From Haloglomus irregulare (GTDB taxonomy: Archaea; Halobacteriota; Halobacteria; Halobacteriales; Haloarculaceae), in contig NZ_QMDX01000007.1 in assembly GCF_007421925.1 (NCBI RefSeq), positions 101,473-165,472 of the forward strand: DNA of 64,000 nt, written 5' to 3'. This document shows, one piece after another, positions 43,830 to 53,884 of this stretch; within the stretch, counting starts at the first letter, position 1; each line of letters opens with the position of its first letter. The notes beneath the pieces were generated by a model. The model worked only from the letters and a program-made list of their open reading frames with translations. It made no database searches and was not told the origin of the DNA. A program made the translations under genes and the position numbers.

Positions 43830-46322
43830 CTAGTTCGGACTCAATAGTGAGCGCGACGAAAGCAGTGCATCGAGCGTTGTCCGGCTATGATCCCAGATAA
43901 CAATCGAGGCCGGGAGGACCAGTATGGACGCTATGAACGAATAAAGAACGCTGAGGGCGATCAGCAATCCAAACTGGCCCAGAATTGGAACAACCGCAAG
44001 GACGAGTACTCCGGTTCCGGACGTTGTGGTGACCATGCTGCCCGCTAATGCACCACCTGTTCCCTGGACGCTAATGTTGAGCGCTTCAATTACTCCGGTG
44101 TCGCCGCGGTACTCCTCGGAGAACCGGTGCACAAGGTGTGCAGAGTAATCGATACCAACCCCGATTCCGATCGATAATGTCGTCCCAGTGAGGACATTGA
44201 ATGGGATATCTAAATATCGCATCGTCGCAGCCAAGGCGGCTATAGTGAGCAGTATCGGCACAAGATTCGCAACCCCCAATCCGGGACGACGTTCAAGCAA
44301 CCAGTAGGCGAAAAGTAGGAACGCTGCAGACGCGAGAATTGCGAGCCCCAGGCTGACGTACGCCGATTCCGCGATTACATCCGAGACGGCTTTTAATACC
44401 ACAACGCTACCAGTTGCAGTCCCCCCCATCCGGAATTCGTCCGCAACAGCTCTTGTATCGTCCGTCACTTCCTGTTGACTCGCATCAGACTCAACGGAGT
44501 ACACGATGCGCGTTCGCGTGTAATCGTCAGTCATGTACGATTCCGCGCGGTCATCGTACGGCGAATCATACAGCGCGTTGTAGATAGTCAGGAGATTCTG
44601 ATCGGGAACGCCGTTGCCGTTCTGGTCGTTCTGTGCGACGAGCCGACGGAACTCCGGCGAAGCACGCTCGTACCGATTAATTACAGTAAGTATACTTGTC
44701 GCGTCTGCACTCCTGCCGGCTGTAACAAAAGACCCCGGGGGATCCTGGTTCGCCCGGTGGATTTCCTCTAGCGCTGTTCCGTCCTGTAGCGATCCTTCAA
44801 TATATATCGTGACTGTGTCACTCTCGCCGCTCTCGAACGTGTCTTCAAGCAGATTTATTTGTTTCGTGACTGTGTACTCACTCGGAGCGACAGCTTCTGG
44901 CAGCACCTCAACGTATCCGGGGGACTCTTCCGGAGGGAGGAACTGCTCATTGGTGAACCGGGTATCAATCCCGGTTCCATACGCCCCCATGGCCGCCGTA
45001 GCCACCAGTACGAGGGCAAAGAATATATATGGGGCTCGACGGGCGATTGTGACACCGACAGTTAGTGACTTCCCGACTGCGGAGTCCTCAGAGCCGATCG
45101 GAGCGATGCTGAATTCGGGGAGGCCGTATCGAACACGCTGCCGATCAATGAAGTGCTTGAATGACGGGAGAAAGATACCGAAAATGAGGAAGGTAAATAT
45201 GATTCCGACACTAGCCACAAGCCCGAGGTCGCGAACCGGGCCGAGCTGACTGGTTCCGTTTGCGGCGAATCCCAGTACTGTGGTTCCTGTCACAATAAAG
45301 AACGCTGGGAGCAACTGGTCGGTTGCGGTCCGCATCGCAGGCGTGGGGGTGATGTCCTCAATTCGTTCCTCACGGTATCGGTTCACCGCGTGGATCCCGA
45401 AGTCAATCCCGATAGCAAGGAGCAGCGGCGGTACTGTAATCAACAGCTGGGTAAAAGGAATGCCGGCCCATCCCATGAATCCAAAGGTCCAGATGATCGC
45501 CATCGCAAGGGAGACGAGTCCAATCAGCAGATCAAACGGGTCACGGTATGAAATAATGAGGAAAAACAGTATCAGGACCACGGCAGCTGGGACAACGAGT
45601 CCCAGCGAGTCGGAGACAACACTGCTCAACTCCGCAGAAATGAGTCCACTACCGAAGACAGAAATATCACCGTCAACCGAACTGACAATGAACTCTGCCT
45701 CCTGTTGAATGGCCGTCAGTGGTGATGACCCTTCTGTCCCGGCACTGCTTGAAACACCTGAAACTTCGTGCGTAACAGTCGTCAGTGTTGCAGATGCCGA
45801 CGGCTCACCTCGATTTAAATCGTTGCTGAGTAGCCCTACGACTGCCGGCTGGCGGTCAAGTGTGGTCTGGATAGCGGAGTTAATCTCCGTCTGTGAGGCT
45901 GCTTCTACGGCATCAATCTGCTCTGGGAGTGTGTTTGCGTTCGGGGCCAGCGTCTGGGCGACGGCCTGTGCGACACTTGTCGTTCCGACAACATTCTGTG
46001 ATGCGCGCTGCGTGAGCCGGTTCTGTGCTCTCAGCATATCGAGAATAGCCGGCTTCGACAGGACGTTCTGGTCCTGTTGAATGAGCGTTGTAGAGCCAGT
46101 TCCTTCACCGAACGGTTGGCGCTCAAAGTTGTCGTTAACCTCGTCAAACGCTTCCTGAGCGGGAACACTCTCAGTGAACTGTGATGTCCCTGAGTCGGTC
46201 GCGGTCATACCGAAACCTGCCGACAGAAGAAGCGTTGTGATGATGAATACAGCGATGACTGTCGTGTCACGGTTGACAATCCAATCGTCCAGGATGTCAA
46301 TATATTTCTGATAATCTAGCAT
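43830..46322 (-). CDS. RND superfamily (MMPL-type) transporter
   Basis: 830 residues, about 12 transmembrane helices in two repeats. The first block spans 240-385 (VPAAVVLILFFLIISYRDP, PPLLLAIGIDFGIHAVNRY) and the second 635-810 (TTLSIGIGVGIDYSAHLVHR). The G-I-D-F/Y-x-x-H motif occurs in both halves, as in MMPL/hopanoid-type exporters. Two extracellular loops of about 190 and 200 residues follow helices 1 and 7. It is 27 bp downstream of a COG1361-like gene on the same strand, so both form an operon. Proton-driven export of lipids, drugs or surface compounds is expected. Confidence 0.85.
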   Translation of the reverse strand: MLDYQKYIDILDDWIVNRDTTVIAVFIITTLLLSAGFGMTATDSGTSQFTESVPAQEAFDEVNDNFERQPFGEGTGSTTLIQQDQNVLSKPAILDMLRAQNRLTQRASQNVVGTTSVAQAVAQTLAPNANTLPEQIDAVEAASQTEINSAIQTTLDRQPAVVGLLSNDLNRGEPSASATLTTVTHEVSGVSSSAGTEGSSPLTAIQQEAEFIVSSVDGDISVFGSGLISAELSSVVSDSLGLVVPAAVVLILFFLIISYRDPFDLLIGLVSLAMAIIWTFGFMGWAGIPFTQLLITVPPLLLAIGIDFGIHAVNRYREERIEDITPTPAMRTATDQLLPAFFIVTGTTVLGFAANGTSQLGPVRDLGLVASVGIIFTFLIFGIFLPSFKHFIDRQRVRYGLPEFSIAPIGSEDSAVGKSLTVGVTIARRAPYIFFALVLVATAAMGAYGTGIDTRFTNEQFLPPEESPGYVEVLPEAVAPSEYTVTKQINLLEDTFESGESDTVTIYIEGSLQDGTALEEIHRANQDPPGSFVTAGRSADATSILTVINRYERASPEFRRLVAQNDQNGNGVPDQNLLTIYNALYDSPYDDRAESYMTDDYTRTRIVYSVESDASQQEVTDDTRAVADEFRMGGTATGSVVVLKAVSDVIAESAYVSLGLAILASAAFLLFAYWLLERRPGLGVANLVPILLTIAALAATMRYLDIPFNVLTGTTLSIGIGVGIDYSAHLVHRFSEEYRGDTGVIEALNISVQGTGGALAGSMVTTTSGTGVLVLAVVPILGQFGLLIALSVLYSFIASILVLPASIVIWDHSRTTLDALLSSRSLLSPN

Positions 46323-46349
46323 TGTAATGTGAACACTATCCTCAGACGG

Positions 46350-48323
46350 TCACTGACGCCTGTACCAGACACCAACGCCAATAATCGCAAGGAGTCCAAA
46401 GCTACCGATTAGCCATAGTGGCGTTCCCCCGTCTCCGGACTGGCTTGTGACTGCAATCGGGAGACTATACGTGTCAGAAACCCGGGTTTCTCCATCAGGC
46501 GTCTCGTACTGGAAGTCTATGTTGAGCGGATACGTCTTCTCTAGCGCATCGCTACCCGCCGAAAGCTGAACAGAGACTGTTTCTGACTCACCGGGGGCCA
46601 GTTCAGTAATGAACGTTTCATCGTCACTACTGCTGAGAGGATCATTGACTGACGCCTTCCCTTCAATGCTCGTCAGCGTGTTGTTTTTTCTGTTGATTAT
46701 CGTAACCGTGACTGACCGGTCTTGTCCCATGCCAAGCGTCGAATTCTGTATTTCGATGTCGAATTCGTCTCTGCTACCAACCACCTCTGAACGGACCTCA
46801 ACTGTATCTGCTTCAACCCTGTCGCCGTTATCATCGCGGTAGCTCACGCCGAAGTCAAACTGCCGTGGGCCTGCCTCTGCGCTGTTGGATACATCAACGC
46901 CGAAACTGAAGTTAGCTGATTCGCCCCCATCAAGATCTCCAATAGCGTACTGTGACTCTTTTGGCGACAGTGTCGACTGCTGACTTTCCCATGCGATGAC
47001 AACATTCTCAATATCACGCTCCCCAGTATTTGTGAGGGTTGCACTCAGTGATCCGTCTTCCCCGGCCTGAAGCGACGTCACGATGTTGGACACGTCGAAA
47101 TTCTGTTCAGGCGCAGGACTGAGACTTAATTTCACATCGTCGTATGTGCTGGTATCGCCTTCTTGATCATCATACTGCACGTTAGCCGACAGCGCGTAGC
47201 TTCGGTCCTCGGAATCGGGGCTCGCCGTCGTGTCGACGCGGAGAGTCCGAACTTCTCCCGGGGCCCATGCTCCCACGTAAGCGGTTGTGGACGAACTCTC
47301 TCCAAATGTTATATCAGAATTATCTGAAATAAATGTGACAGAGGCATCATCAACAGTCAGCGGACCTGTATTACGGAGTTGCACCTCATAGGTACCTGTG
47401 TTACTGACCGCGACAGCACTAGTTGAGTTGACGACCAGAAACCGCTGTTCTGGATCAGGTTTGACTGCGACAGATTGGGCCACAGATTGCGTTCGGAGGC
47501 CCTCTTCGGTATCAAATGCGACAGAGAGACTAAATTCGTACGGCTCTGGTTGCGCGGTTTCGGGAGAACTCACACGGTAATTGAACGTCCGGATTTCTCC
47601 TGTCTCCCACTTATTAATGAATCGCGAAGCGGTATTACCGCCGCTCAACATGAGCTCCTGATTCTGTGATTTCAGCGTTACCGAAGCACTCCGTGCGGGG
47701 CTTTCCCCAGTATTTTCAACGCTAACTGCCACTGTGCCTGTGGATCCGACGCGTGCATTCGAATTGATATTGGTCACACTGAACGTAGCATCATCGGTAA
47801 CATCAATTTCGATGGCGACCGTTTGAGTCTCTCTATTTTCGTCTCGGCTCCCTGTTATCTCGTCAATCTCATTTATATACTCGTACTCAAGCCTCAGTTG
47901 CGCGTCGTACGTTCCGGGACTAGCGTCTTCATCTACGCTGATATCGAACGGTACTGTCATTTTCGGCCCAGCCTCTAACCTACCGAGACTGCGTTTTGAG
48001 TTCTTGACAGATATAGGTGCGTCACTGGATTCGAGTGACACAGTGAGCCCTTTTGCCGTGGTTACCTCGTTATTTAATGCTGGGTTTTGAGCAGAACCGC
48101 TGTCAAGATCTCCGGTGTTGACTAATGAAATTTCTATACTCTTTTGTTCGCCCGGAGTAACTGTATTATCATCAAGCGTTGCCATGATATCGGGGCTCCC
48201 AACGACCGAAGTGGTTGGACTCCCAATGACCGTTCCACTGACAAGAGTGATTCCGATTACAACCAGAATTAGCAGCCTACTCCGTCTAGAGAACATTCGT
48301 GCTCTGACTAAATGTTCAGTCAT
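46350..48323 (-). CDS. COG1361-like surface protein with repeated CARDB domains
   Basis: 657 residues (a start at 48302, MFSRRSRLLILVVIGITLVS, is equally likely). Signal sequence at the N-terminus. At least four repeated immunoglobulin-like/CARDB units follow, with patterns such as VAVSVENTGESPARSASVTL and LSATLTNTGERDIENVVIAW. The end is a transmembrane helix plus basic stop (LWLIGSFGLLAIIGVGVWYRRQ). COG1361 proteins often sit beside MMPL exporters in archaea. The protein probably works outside the membrane with the transporter. Confidence 0.8.
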   Translation of the reverse strand: MTEHLVRARMFSRRSRLLILVVIGITLVSGTVIGSPTTSVVGSPDIMATLDDNTVTPGEQKSIEISLVNTGDLDSGSAQNPALNNEVTTAKGLTVSLESSDAPISVKNSKRSLGRLEAGPKMTVPFDISVDEDASPGTYDAQLRLEYEYINEIDEITGSRDENRETQTVAIEIDVTDDATFSVTNINSNARVGSTGTVAVSVENTGESPARSASVTLKSQNQELMLSGGNTASRFINKWETGEIRTFNYRVSSPETAQPEPYEFSLSVAFDTEEGLRTQSVAQSVAVKPDPEQRFLVVNSTSAVAVSNTGTYEVQLRNTGPLTVDDASVTFISDNSDITFGESSSTTAYVGAWAPGEVRTLRVDTTASPDSEDRSYALSANVQYDDQEGDTSTYDDVKLSLSPAPEQNFDVSNIVTSLQAGEDGSLSATLTNTGERDIENVVIAWESQQSTLSPKESQYAIGDLDGGESANFSFGVDVSNSAEAGPRQFDFGVSYRDDNGDRVEADTVEVRSEVVGSRDEFDIEIQNSTLGMGQDRSVTVTIINRKNNTLTSIEGKASVNDPLSSSDDETFITELAPGESETVSVQLSAGSDALEKTYPLNIDFQYETPDGETRVSDTYSLPIAVTSQSGDGGTPLWLIGSFGLLAIIGVGVWYRRQ

Positions 48324-48540
48324 AATAGTACTTTCGTGTCTTTGAGGTCACGCGGAATCAGTCGTCAGAGAGTTTGAAACGACAGATCCATATAATTTGC
48401 AAGGGTGAAAACTTGAGACTTACTAGATATATGACGAAACTATAGACGTTGACAACGTTAATTTATTGAAAATAGAATTGATATATCTATCTCCTGCCAT
48501 GTCTATTACTCAACACAGTAATAAAATACAGCGCAGGTGA

Positions 48541-48812
48541 CCTCCTCCCCGTCGTAAACGACGGGGCTTCCCACAAGCCGAAGCCCGCTGGGGGTGGGAA
48601 TTTACATTTGCACACCGACGGGGGTGCTGGCAGGGCCACGCCGCCGTTACTCCTATCCCGCGGTGGGGTCGAGGTTCTGCCCCGCTGATTCGGAGTTATC
48701 TTGGTTGTTTTACGTCGGTTAGCACACAATACGGCCATTGAACACCTAAATCTACCGTGCGGCGATTCACGCCCGCCCTGAAGCGCGGGATTCTCTCGCC
48801 TAATGAAGATAG
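48541..48812 (-). mobile_element. IS200/IS605-type remnant between exporter and TetR gene
   Basis: The right end (48541-48575) holds GTCGTAAACGAC in a hairpin flanked by CCCC/GGGG and GGAGGAGGTCAC on the minus strand. The left end (48770-48812) has CGGGATTCTCTCGC-like sequence (GCGGGATTCTCTCGC) and GAAGATAG. The interior shares CCAAGATAACTC and ATAGGAGTAACGGCGG with the remnant at 19270. Neither tnpA nor tnpB is left. Confidence 0.6.
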
Positions 48813-48842
48813 ATTACGTGCTCTGCGTCAAGAATGGTGAAG

Positions 48843-48874
48843 TTATAAACCACCTGGATTGTAGTAGACAGGTG
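48843..48874 (+). promoter_or_regulatory. TATA box and inverted repeat before tetR gene
   Basis: TTATAAAC (48843-48850) is a good TATA element. CACCTG (48851-48856) and CAGGTG (48869-48874) are perfect inverted arms 12 bp apart over the expected transcription start; a TetR dimer could sit there. Confidence 0.5.
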
Positions 48875-48893
48875 AAGCACGGTCAAAATAGAT

Positions 48894-49490
48894 ATGACTG
48901 ATAGTATATCGTTCTTCCAGAATCCAGAAGATACTCGAGAGGAGATGCTTGAAGCCACATTCTACGCCTTACGTCGGCATGGATACGCAGATCTTACTAT
49001 TTCAAAAATAGGTAATGAGTTGGGAAAGAGCCAGTCCGTTATATATTATCATTATGAAAACAAAGATGAGCTGTTAGTAGACCTTCTGGATTATATGCTG
49101 GAACAGGTTGAGAATCAGGTTCCGCCGCCCAGTAAGTCTCCTGAAGAGTATATTAAGATAATTATTGATGAAATATTTGGCAGTAACAGCAATAGTGTAC
49201 GGGTTTCGCAGGTTGTAATTGAATTGCGAGCGCAAGCAGCACACAACGACGATTACACCCGCCTCTTTCGCAAGAGCGATAGCCTCATTCAAAGCCAGAT
49301 CGCCCGTACCATCCAAGCGGGCGTTGATGAGGGCGTATTTGATGTTGACGACACATCTCAGACAGCCGCGCTGTTCCACACAGTTTTAATCGGTATTCAG
49401 GCAGAACAAATTACCAGCGATGACAAAACCATTGACCATGTAAAAGACGAGTTTCAACGATATGTCGAGCAGTGTTTATTTTCTGAGTGA
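48894..49490 (+). CDS. TetR/AcrR-family regulator
   Basis: 198 residues. The N-terminal TetR HTH is clear (TREEMLEATFYALRRHGYAD, LTISKIGNELGKSQSVIYYH, YENKDELLVDLLDY). The C-terminal helical ligand domain has normal length. It is divergent from the COG1361/MMPL operon, the classical layout for a repressor of an exporter; the link is inference. An IS remnant now lies between them and may have disturbed the shared control region. Confidence 0.85.
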   Translation: MTDSISFFQNPEDTREEMLEATFYALRRHGYADLTISKIGNELGKSQSVIYYHYENKDELLVDLLDYMLEQVENQVPPPSKSPEEYIKIIIDEIFGSNSNSVRVSQVVIELRAQAAHNDDYTRLFRKSDSLIQSQIARTIQAGVDEGVFDVDDTSQTAALFHTVLIGIQAEQITSDDKTIDHVKDEFQRYVEQCLFSE

Positions 49491-49583
49491 GTTTATTGTC
49501 GCGTCGCGCTGCGCGATTAATTGGTATCAAGCGAGACTTGTGACCGGCCCCTGTCAAGGCGGTTGCGACCGATCCAGCAGTAG

Positions 49584-49742
49584 TCATTCGTCAACGATCT
49601 CCACGTGGAACGCGTTCCCAGGCTCAGTGAACCAGGCGAGTTTCTTTCCGTTGAGGTCGTTGGCGTCAGCGAGGGCCCGAGGGACAATGGTGCGATACTG
49701 GCTGTTGGTGGACTGATTGACGGTGGTTTCGTTGCCAGCCAT
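49584..49742 (-). CDS. 52-residue AbrB-like protein
   Basis: From ATG at 49742: MAGNETTVNQSTNSQYRTIV, then PRALADANDLNGKKLAWFTE and a short end. It has the Y-R-x-x-V-P-x-x-L core and the G-K-K-L-x-W turn of swapped-hairpin AbrB/MazE domains. Likely a DNA-binding antitoxin-type protein; no toxin is adjacent. Confidence 0.5.
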   Translation of the reverse strand: MAGNETTVNQSTNSQYRTIVPRALADANDLNGKKLAWFTEPGNAFHVEIVDE

Positions 49743-49931
49743 GGATAATGGTAAGGTTAGTATTAGTTTGAGTCTCGTGGAGGGTGGCAGGGAAACCGGG
49801 GTTTCCATGACACCAACCCACACGAGTAATCGCCCGCCACACCGCAAACTCGTCCCACAGATGTCCATACCAACATACAATTCATCTGAACGCAAATCCG
49901 ATTAGGCCCTCGCCGACTGACAGGACAAGCC

Positions 49932-50101
49932 TGCTGAATATAGAGGATGTAGTCAGCAAGTGGCTGTGACAAACGTATTCATCAAAACAGGAAACGGCAT
50001 GGCTTCGACTGCAGATAGCACGCGAACCCTGTGGCGTACTCGCGCTGTGTATGCAGTACGACCGCCGAAACCTATCACCGTTTGAGGATTTCAACAAAGC
50101 C
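49932..50101 (+). repeat. Repeat A (MITE-like) with tail
   Basis: TGCTGAATATAGAGG at the left and GTGTATGCAGTA at the right (50046-50057) are imperfect inverted ends. Bases 49943-50045 are identical to 58001-58103 in repeat B. A tail GAAACCTATCACCG...GGATTTCAACAAAGCC (to 50101) is shared with 20794-20853. The DNA from 50102 to 50335 shows no gene. Confidence 0.7.
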
Positions 50102-50335
50102 ACTTCACGCATAAGATAATCAAACGTAATAAATCAGTGATCTCGTCAACTAATGCGTACAGTCCACCCAGTCCGACCGGTTTGTTACAACCGGTGCGAG
50201 CATAATCAACGTCTCAAAGCGGTCTATGCTCTCAAAATCACCTTCTAGAACTCAACAACGTACTTTTCAAGAGCAATATATACGAATTCACAGACGCCTG
50301 TTCTCAGTTATAGAGATATTATAATAGAACATGTT

Positions 50336-52093
50336 ATGTCGCTCGGCAACTATCCTGTGACTCGAAAGGATTTCACCCCAAACCGTCGGGGTTTCGTCGG
50401 ACTACTGGCTGCCGCAGGTATCCTACCCGCGTCTCAGCTAATGGGCGCACAGACGTCCGGACAGTCGTCGGGGAACGGCAGCGACGGCGGACAGCCCGAG
50501 CCAGCCCCCGAGGATGTTGAGACGATTCGGCTTGACCGGATCGGCCGGTACGCGACCGGTGAAGCGCTGGGCGGGGCCGAAATCGTCTCGTATCAAGCCG
50601 GCGATAGCCGGCTGTTCGTGGTCAACTCAAACGCAGGACAGGTCGAGGTGCTTGACCTCTCGGACCCGACCGACCCGACACAGGACTCGATACTGGAAGC
50701 CAGCGAGCTTGTTGCCTCGGAGGGAAGTGTCGTCGACTCCGTTGGCGGTACGAACAGCGTCGATGTGCGTGGGGACATTGTCGCAGCGGCTATCGAAGCC
50801 GACCCCGCAACCAACGACGGGGCCGTAGCGTTCTACGACGCCGGCTCTCTAGAGTTTCTGAACGCAGTCCAAGTCGGACCCCTGCCTGATAAAGTCACTA
50901 TCAGTCCGGACGGCAGCCATGTCGCCGTCGCCAACGAGGGCGAACCGGGTGCAGAGACTGACCCTGCCGGCTCCGTGACTATCATCGATATCGAAGATGG
51001 CGTCGAATCGGTTAGTGCCTCAACGGCGACATTCACTGAGTTCGACGGCCAAGAGCAAGAACTCCGCGAAGAGGGTATCCACATCGTTTCGCAGGCCGAG
51101 GAGCCTGCGACGTTCTCCCAGTCCGTTGAACCCGAGTTCGTCACCTTTGCGACCGACTCCCAGAGCGTCTTTGTCTCCCTGCAGGAGAACAACGCTATCG
51201 CGACTATTGACGTCGACTCGGCGTCGGTGACCAACGTCGACGGCTTGGGCTTCAAGAATTTCTCGCTGCCGGGCAACGAATTAGACACCAGTGATGCTGA
51301 TGGCCCGAGCCTCCAGCGCTGGCCGCTACTGGGGATGTATCAGCCAGATGCAATTGATGCTTACGAGGTCGCCGGCCAAACTTATATTCTCACAGCCAAC
51401 GAAGGTGATGCAAAGGATTTCGAGGTAAGTCTTCTCGGTGACCTCGATCTTGATCCCGCAGGCTTCGAACTGTCGGAAAACCCCTACGTCGACACCGTCG
51501 AGGAACTCAAAGAACCTCAGAATCTCGGCAATATGGAAGTCAACGAGGCGGCCATGGCGGAGTTCGCTGACCCCGACGAGCAAGGCGTCTACACTGATAT
51601 CTATGCCATCGGCACGCGCTCATTCTCCGTCTGGGAGCCGACCGCTGACGGGCTCCAGCGAGTGTTTGACAGTGGCAACCGATTCGAGCAGGAGTTCATC
51701 GAGCAACACCCGGACGGACACCTAAACACCGTCGAGAGCGGCCCGGAGACCGAGAGCATCGAACTGGGACAGGTCGGCGACCGAACGTTCGCCTTCGTCG
51801 GCCAAGAGAAAGGCAGCGGTATCGTCAGCTACGACGTGACGACGCCTGGCAACCCCCGCTATCTCCAACTCGCCGTCAACCGCGATTACGGCGTGAGCGA
51901 GGACGACCTCGCCGCAGCCGCTGAGGAAGACCCGGACGGGGACAACCCCGCGCGGGCCGGCGACTTCGCCCCGGAGGGCGTCAACTTCGTCCCGGCCGGT
52001 GACAGTCCCATCGACAACCCGCTGCTATGTGTTGGCTACGAGGTCAGCGGCACTGTCGGTGTTTTCGAGGTCATTCCTGAGATGGGTGCGTAG
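50336..52093 (+). CDS. Choice-of-anchor-I-type secreted beta-propeller protein
   Basis: 585 residues. Tat signal (NRRGFVGLLAAAGILPASQL) near residue 18. The mature part has repeated propeller-like blades: GDSRLFVVNSNAGQVEVLDL, then DKVTISPDGSHVAVANEGEP and EPEFVTFATDSQSVFVSLQE. It ends GDSPIDNPLLCVGYEVSGTV. This fits the choice-of-anchor-I / alkaline-phosphatase-associated propeller family. No anchor domain is seen after it. Probably a secreted or surface protein of unknown activity. Confidence 0.78.
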   Translation: MSLGNYPVTRKDFTPNRRGFVGLLAAAGILPASQLMGAQTSGQSSGNGSDGGQPEPAPEDVETIRLDRIGRYATGEALGGAEIVSYQAGDSRLFVVNSNAGQVEVLDLSDPTDPTQDSILEASELVASEGSVVDSVGGTNSVDVRGDIVAAAIEADPATNDGAVAFYDAGSLEFLNAVQVGPLPDKVTISPDGSHVAVANEGEPGAETDPAGSVTIIDIEDGVESVSASTATFTEFDGQEQELREEGIHIVSQAEEPATFSQSVEPEFVTFATDSQSVFVSLQENNAIATIDVDSASVTNVDGLGFKNFSLPGNELDTSDADGPSLQRWPLLGMYQPDAIDAYEVAGQTYILTANEGDAKDFEVSLLGDLDLDPAGFELSENPYVDTVEELKEPQNLGNMEVNEAAMAEFADPDEQGVYTDIYAIGTRSFSVWEPTADGLQRVFDSGNRFEQEFIEQHPDGHLNTVESGPETESIELGQVGDRTFAFVGQEKGSGIVSYDVTTPGNPRYLQLAVNRDYGVSEDDLAAAAEEDPDGDNPARAGDFAPEGVNFVPAGDSPIDNPLLCVGYEVSGTVGVFEVIPEMGA

Positions 52094-52433
52094 GCCGAAC
52101 TGCGGCGACAGCTCTTGATCAGGGCCAAATTCACGCGCAGGTCGCGAGATCTCCGCCGGCGGACCGAGCCCGATTGCGCTTGACTGTCTGTGGTGGCTTT
52201 TGTGGGTGGTCAAAACAGCGACCGCACGGGCGTCGGTAGGAAACAATATTAATCGGTGCACTCTTGTGAATTAAATTGTTTACAACGAGAGTTCCGGCCG
52301 AAAGTCGAAGAGGCTAATTACGGCGCATTAACTGCTTCGCCGGTGCGCCCAACACGTCTTCGTAGTTATGATGTCTGTTAGGTTGAATGATTGTCCAAAG
52401 TAGAATTCACAAAAACCACCTGTGCTAAATGTA
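52094..52433. other. No gene seen
   Basis: No supported open frame. The end carries ACCCTCTATATTCAGCAG (52435-52453), an inverse copy of the repeat-family end, just before the IS5 transposase. Confidence 0.3.
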
Positions 52434-52466
52434 CCCTCTATATTCAGCAGTCCATTCCTCTCAGCA

Positions 52467-53318
52467 TTAGGGACATTCGCTCTCTTCACCCGAAATAGCG
52501 AGGCTTCGTTCTAAGTTGTAAACGACGCACTTGATGACGAGTTCCCGGAACTGCTTCCACCACCGGCGTGACCGCACGAAGGCACCGAATTTCTGTTTGA
52601 TTACCGCATTGACTGTCTCGTTCATGTTTCTACGATGGTAGAGGTCGCTATCCAGCCGTGCATTCCACGCTTTGTGGAGTGTGGTGAACTCACGATGCTT
52701 GATGAGTGGTCGAATATTGTGATCACGGGCGAGTCGCCGGAGTTTTTGATCGTCGTAGCCCTTGTCACCGGTCAAGATCGAGATGGACTGTGCGTTCCGC
52801 TTCACTACCTGTGGCGCGATCTGCGTATCGTGCTTCCGCGTTGTCGTCACGTGAATATCGAGCACCGCGTTGGTTGCCGTATCGACCAACAACGTCGTCT
52901 TCAACTGCTGGATAGTGAGGTTCGTTCGCTTCGTGTAGTGAGATGAGGCATGGGCCCGTTCGAATCCGGACGCATCGATGCCGGTGACACCGTTCAGCGG
53001 CAAGTTCGAAAGTGAGACGTTCAGCAGAACCCGCCAGACGGCCATCTCCAAGCGGTCAAAAGCCTTGCAGAGTGTCGAGGGTGCGGGGATCGAATCGAGA
53101 TCGAGGGCGTCACGAATGCGAGGCATCTCGATGAGTTCGTCAACGAGGTCGCGGTACGTGGTTGTCTTCTTCACCTTGAGACAGAGCAGAACGACGTGCT
53201 GGCGGAGCGTAAACCGCTTCCGTGAATATCGAGTCGAAAACCGTGCAACAGCACGGCGAGCCACCACCATAGCCCGTTCAACGAAACGGAGAAGACGTGA
53301 CTTCGGCAGGGAATCCAT
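52467..53318 (-). CDS. IS5-family transposase
   Basis: 283 residues. The triad is D in GVTGIDASGFERAH, D in ILTGDKGYDD and E in RRNMNETVNAVIKQ. Complete. The right flank has GGGTTTCAACAAGGCC (53357-53372) and the left flank CCTCTATATTCAGCAG; both motifs recur in the MITE-like repeats of the window, so this enzyme may be responsible for them. It is only distantly related to the IS5 transposase at 16156. Confidence 0.85.
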   Translation of the reverse strand: MDSLPKSRLLRFVERAMVVARRAVARFSTRYSRKRFTLRQHVVLLCLKVKKTTTYRDLVDELIEMPRIRDALDLDSIPAPSTLCKAFDRLEMAVWRVLLNVSLSNLPLNGVTGIDASGFERAHASSHYTKRTNLTIQQLKTTLLVDTATNAVLDIHVTTTRKHDTQIAPQVVKRNAQSISILTGDKGYDDQKLRRLARDHNIRPLIKHREFTTLHKAWNARLDSDLYHRRNMNETVNAVIKQKFGAFVRSRRWWKQFRELVIKCVVYNLERSLAISGEESECP

Positions 53319-53389
53319 CCTGTCTCAGACTACTCGTCCATCATGTTTGCCAGCAAGGGTTTCAACAAGGCCATCGATTTGAATTATAG

Positions 53390-53600
53390 CAGTGAATACG
53401 CCCCGCAGACCCAGAAGTGTTCGGTGGGACGAGCAGTCTGCCAGCCTGCCCCGAAGTCAGGGGCGTGGAATGCACCACTCCGACTCCCGTTTGGGAGCCA
53501 CCTGAGAAAGCCCCTCGTCAGAAAGGGAGGGGCGTGAGGCTTTCCTGTGGGAGTGGGAAGTGCGGCGGTCTACCGACAAGCCACCCCTTCGGCGGTGGGT
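53390..53600 (+). other. Possible tail of an IS200/IS605 element
   Basis: Hairpin-rich sequence (CGACTCCC-GTTT-GGGAG, then CCCCTC-GTCAGAAAG-GGAGGGG). It recalls TnpB right-end hairpins but no zinc-finger code is visible. The rest of 53319-53884 has no gene; TACTGAATACAGAGGATG at 53783 is another repeat-family end. Confidence 0.25.
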
Positions 53601-53884
53601 TGCTGAAAATCAGGCGCCACTGGGGCTCAATTCGTGGTACAGACGGGACATGTTTAGCTACTTTTTTCTCCGCAGGTGGCCACATCAGCGACTGTGTTGC
53701 TGAGGCATCTTGCTGAGAACCAGTTTCTATCATTAGATTGGGAGTCTTAACGAACTCTCAAAAATGAATGATTCCAAAGGCAGCTACTGAATACAGAGGA
53801 TGCATACACCATCGGAACCTCCATCTCGCCCTGACCAAGGGGCCTACCCGAACGGATTTGCCGGCCGCGGCTGAAGGGCCGCCC

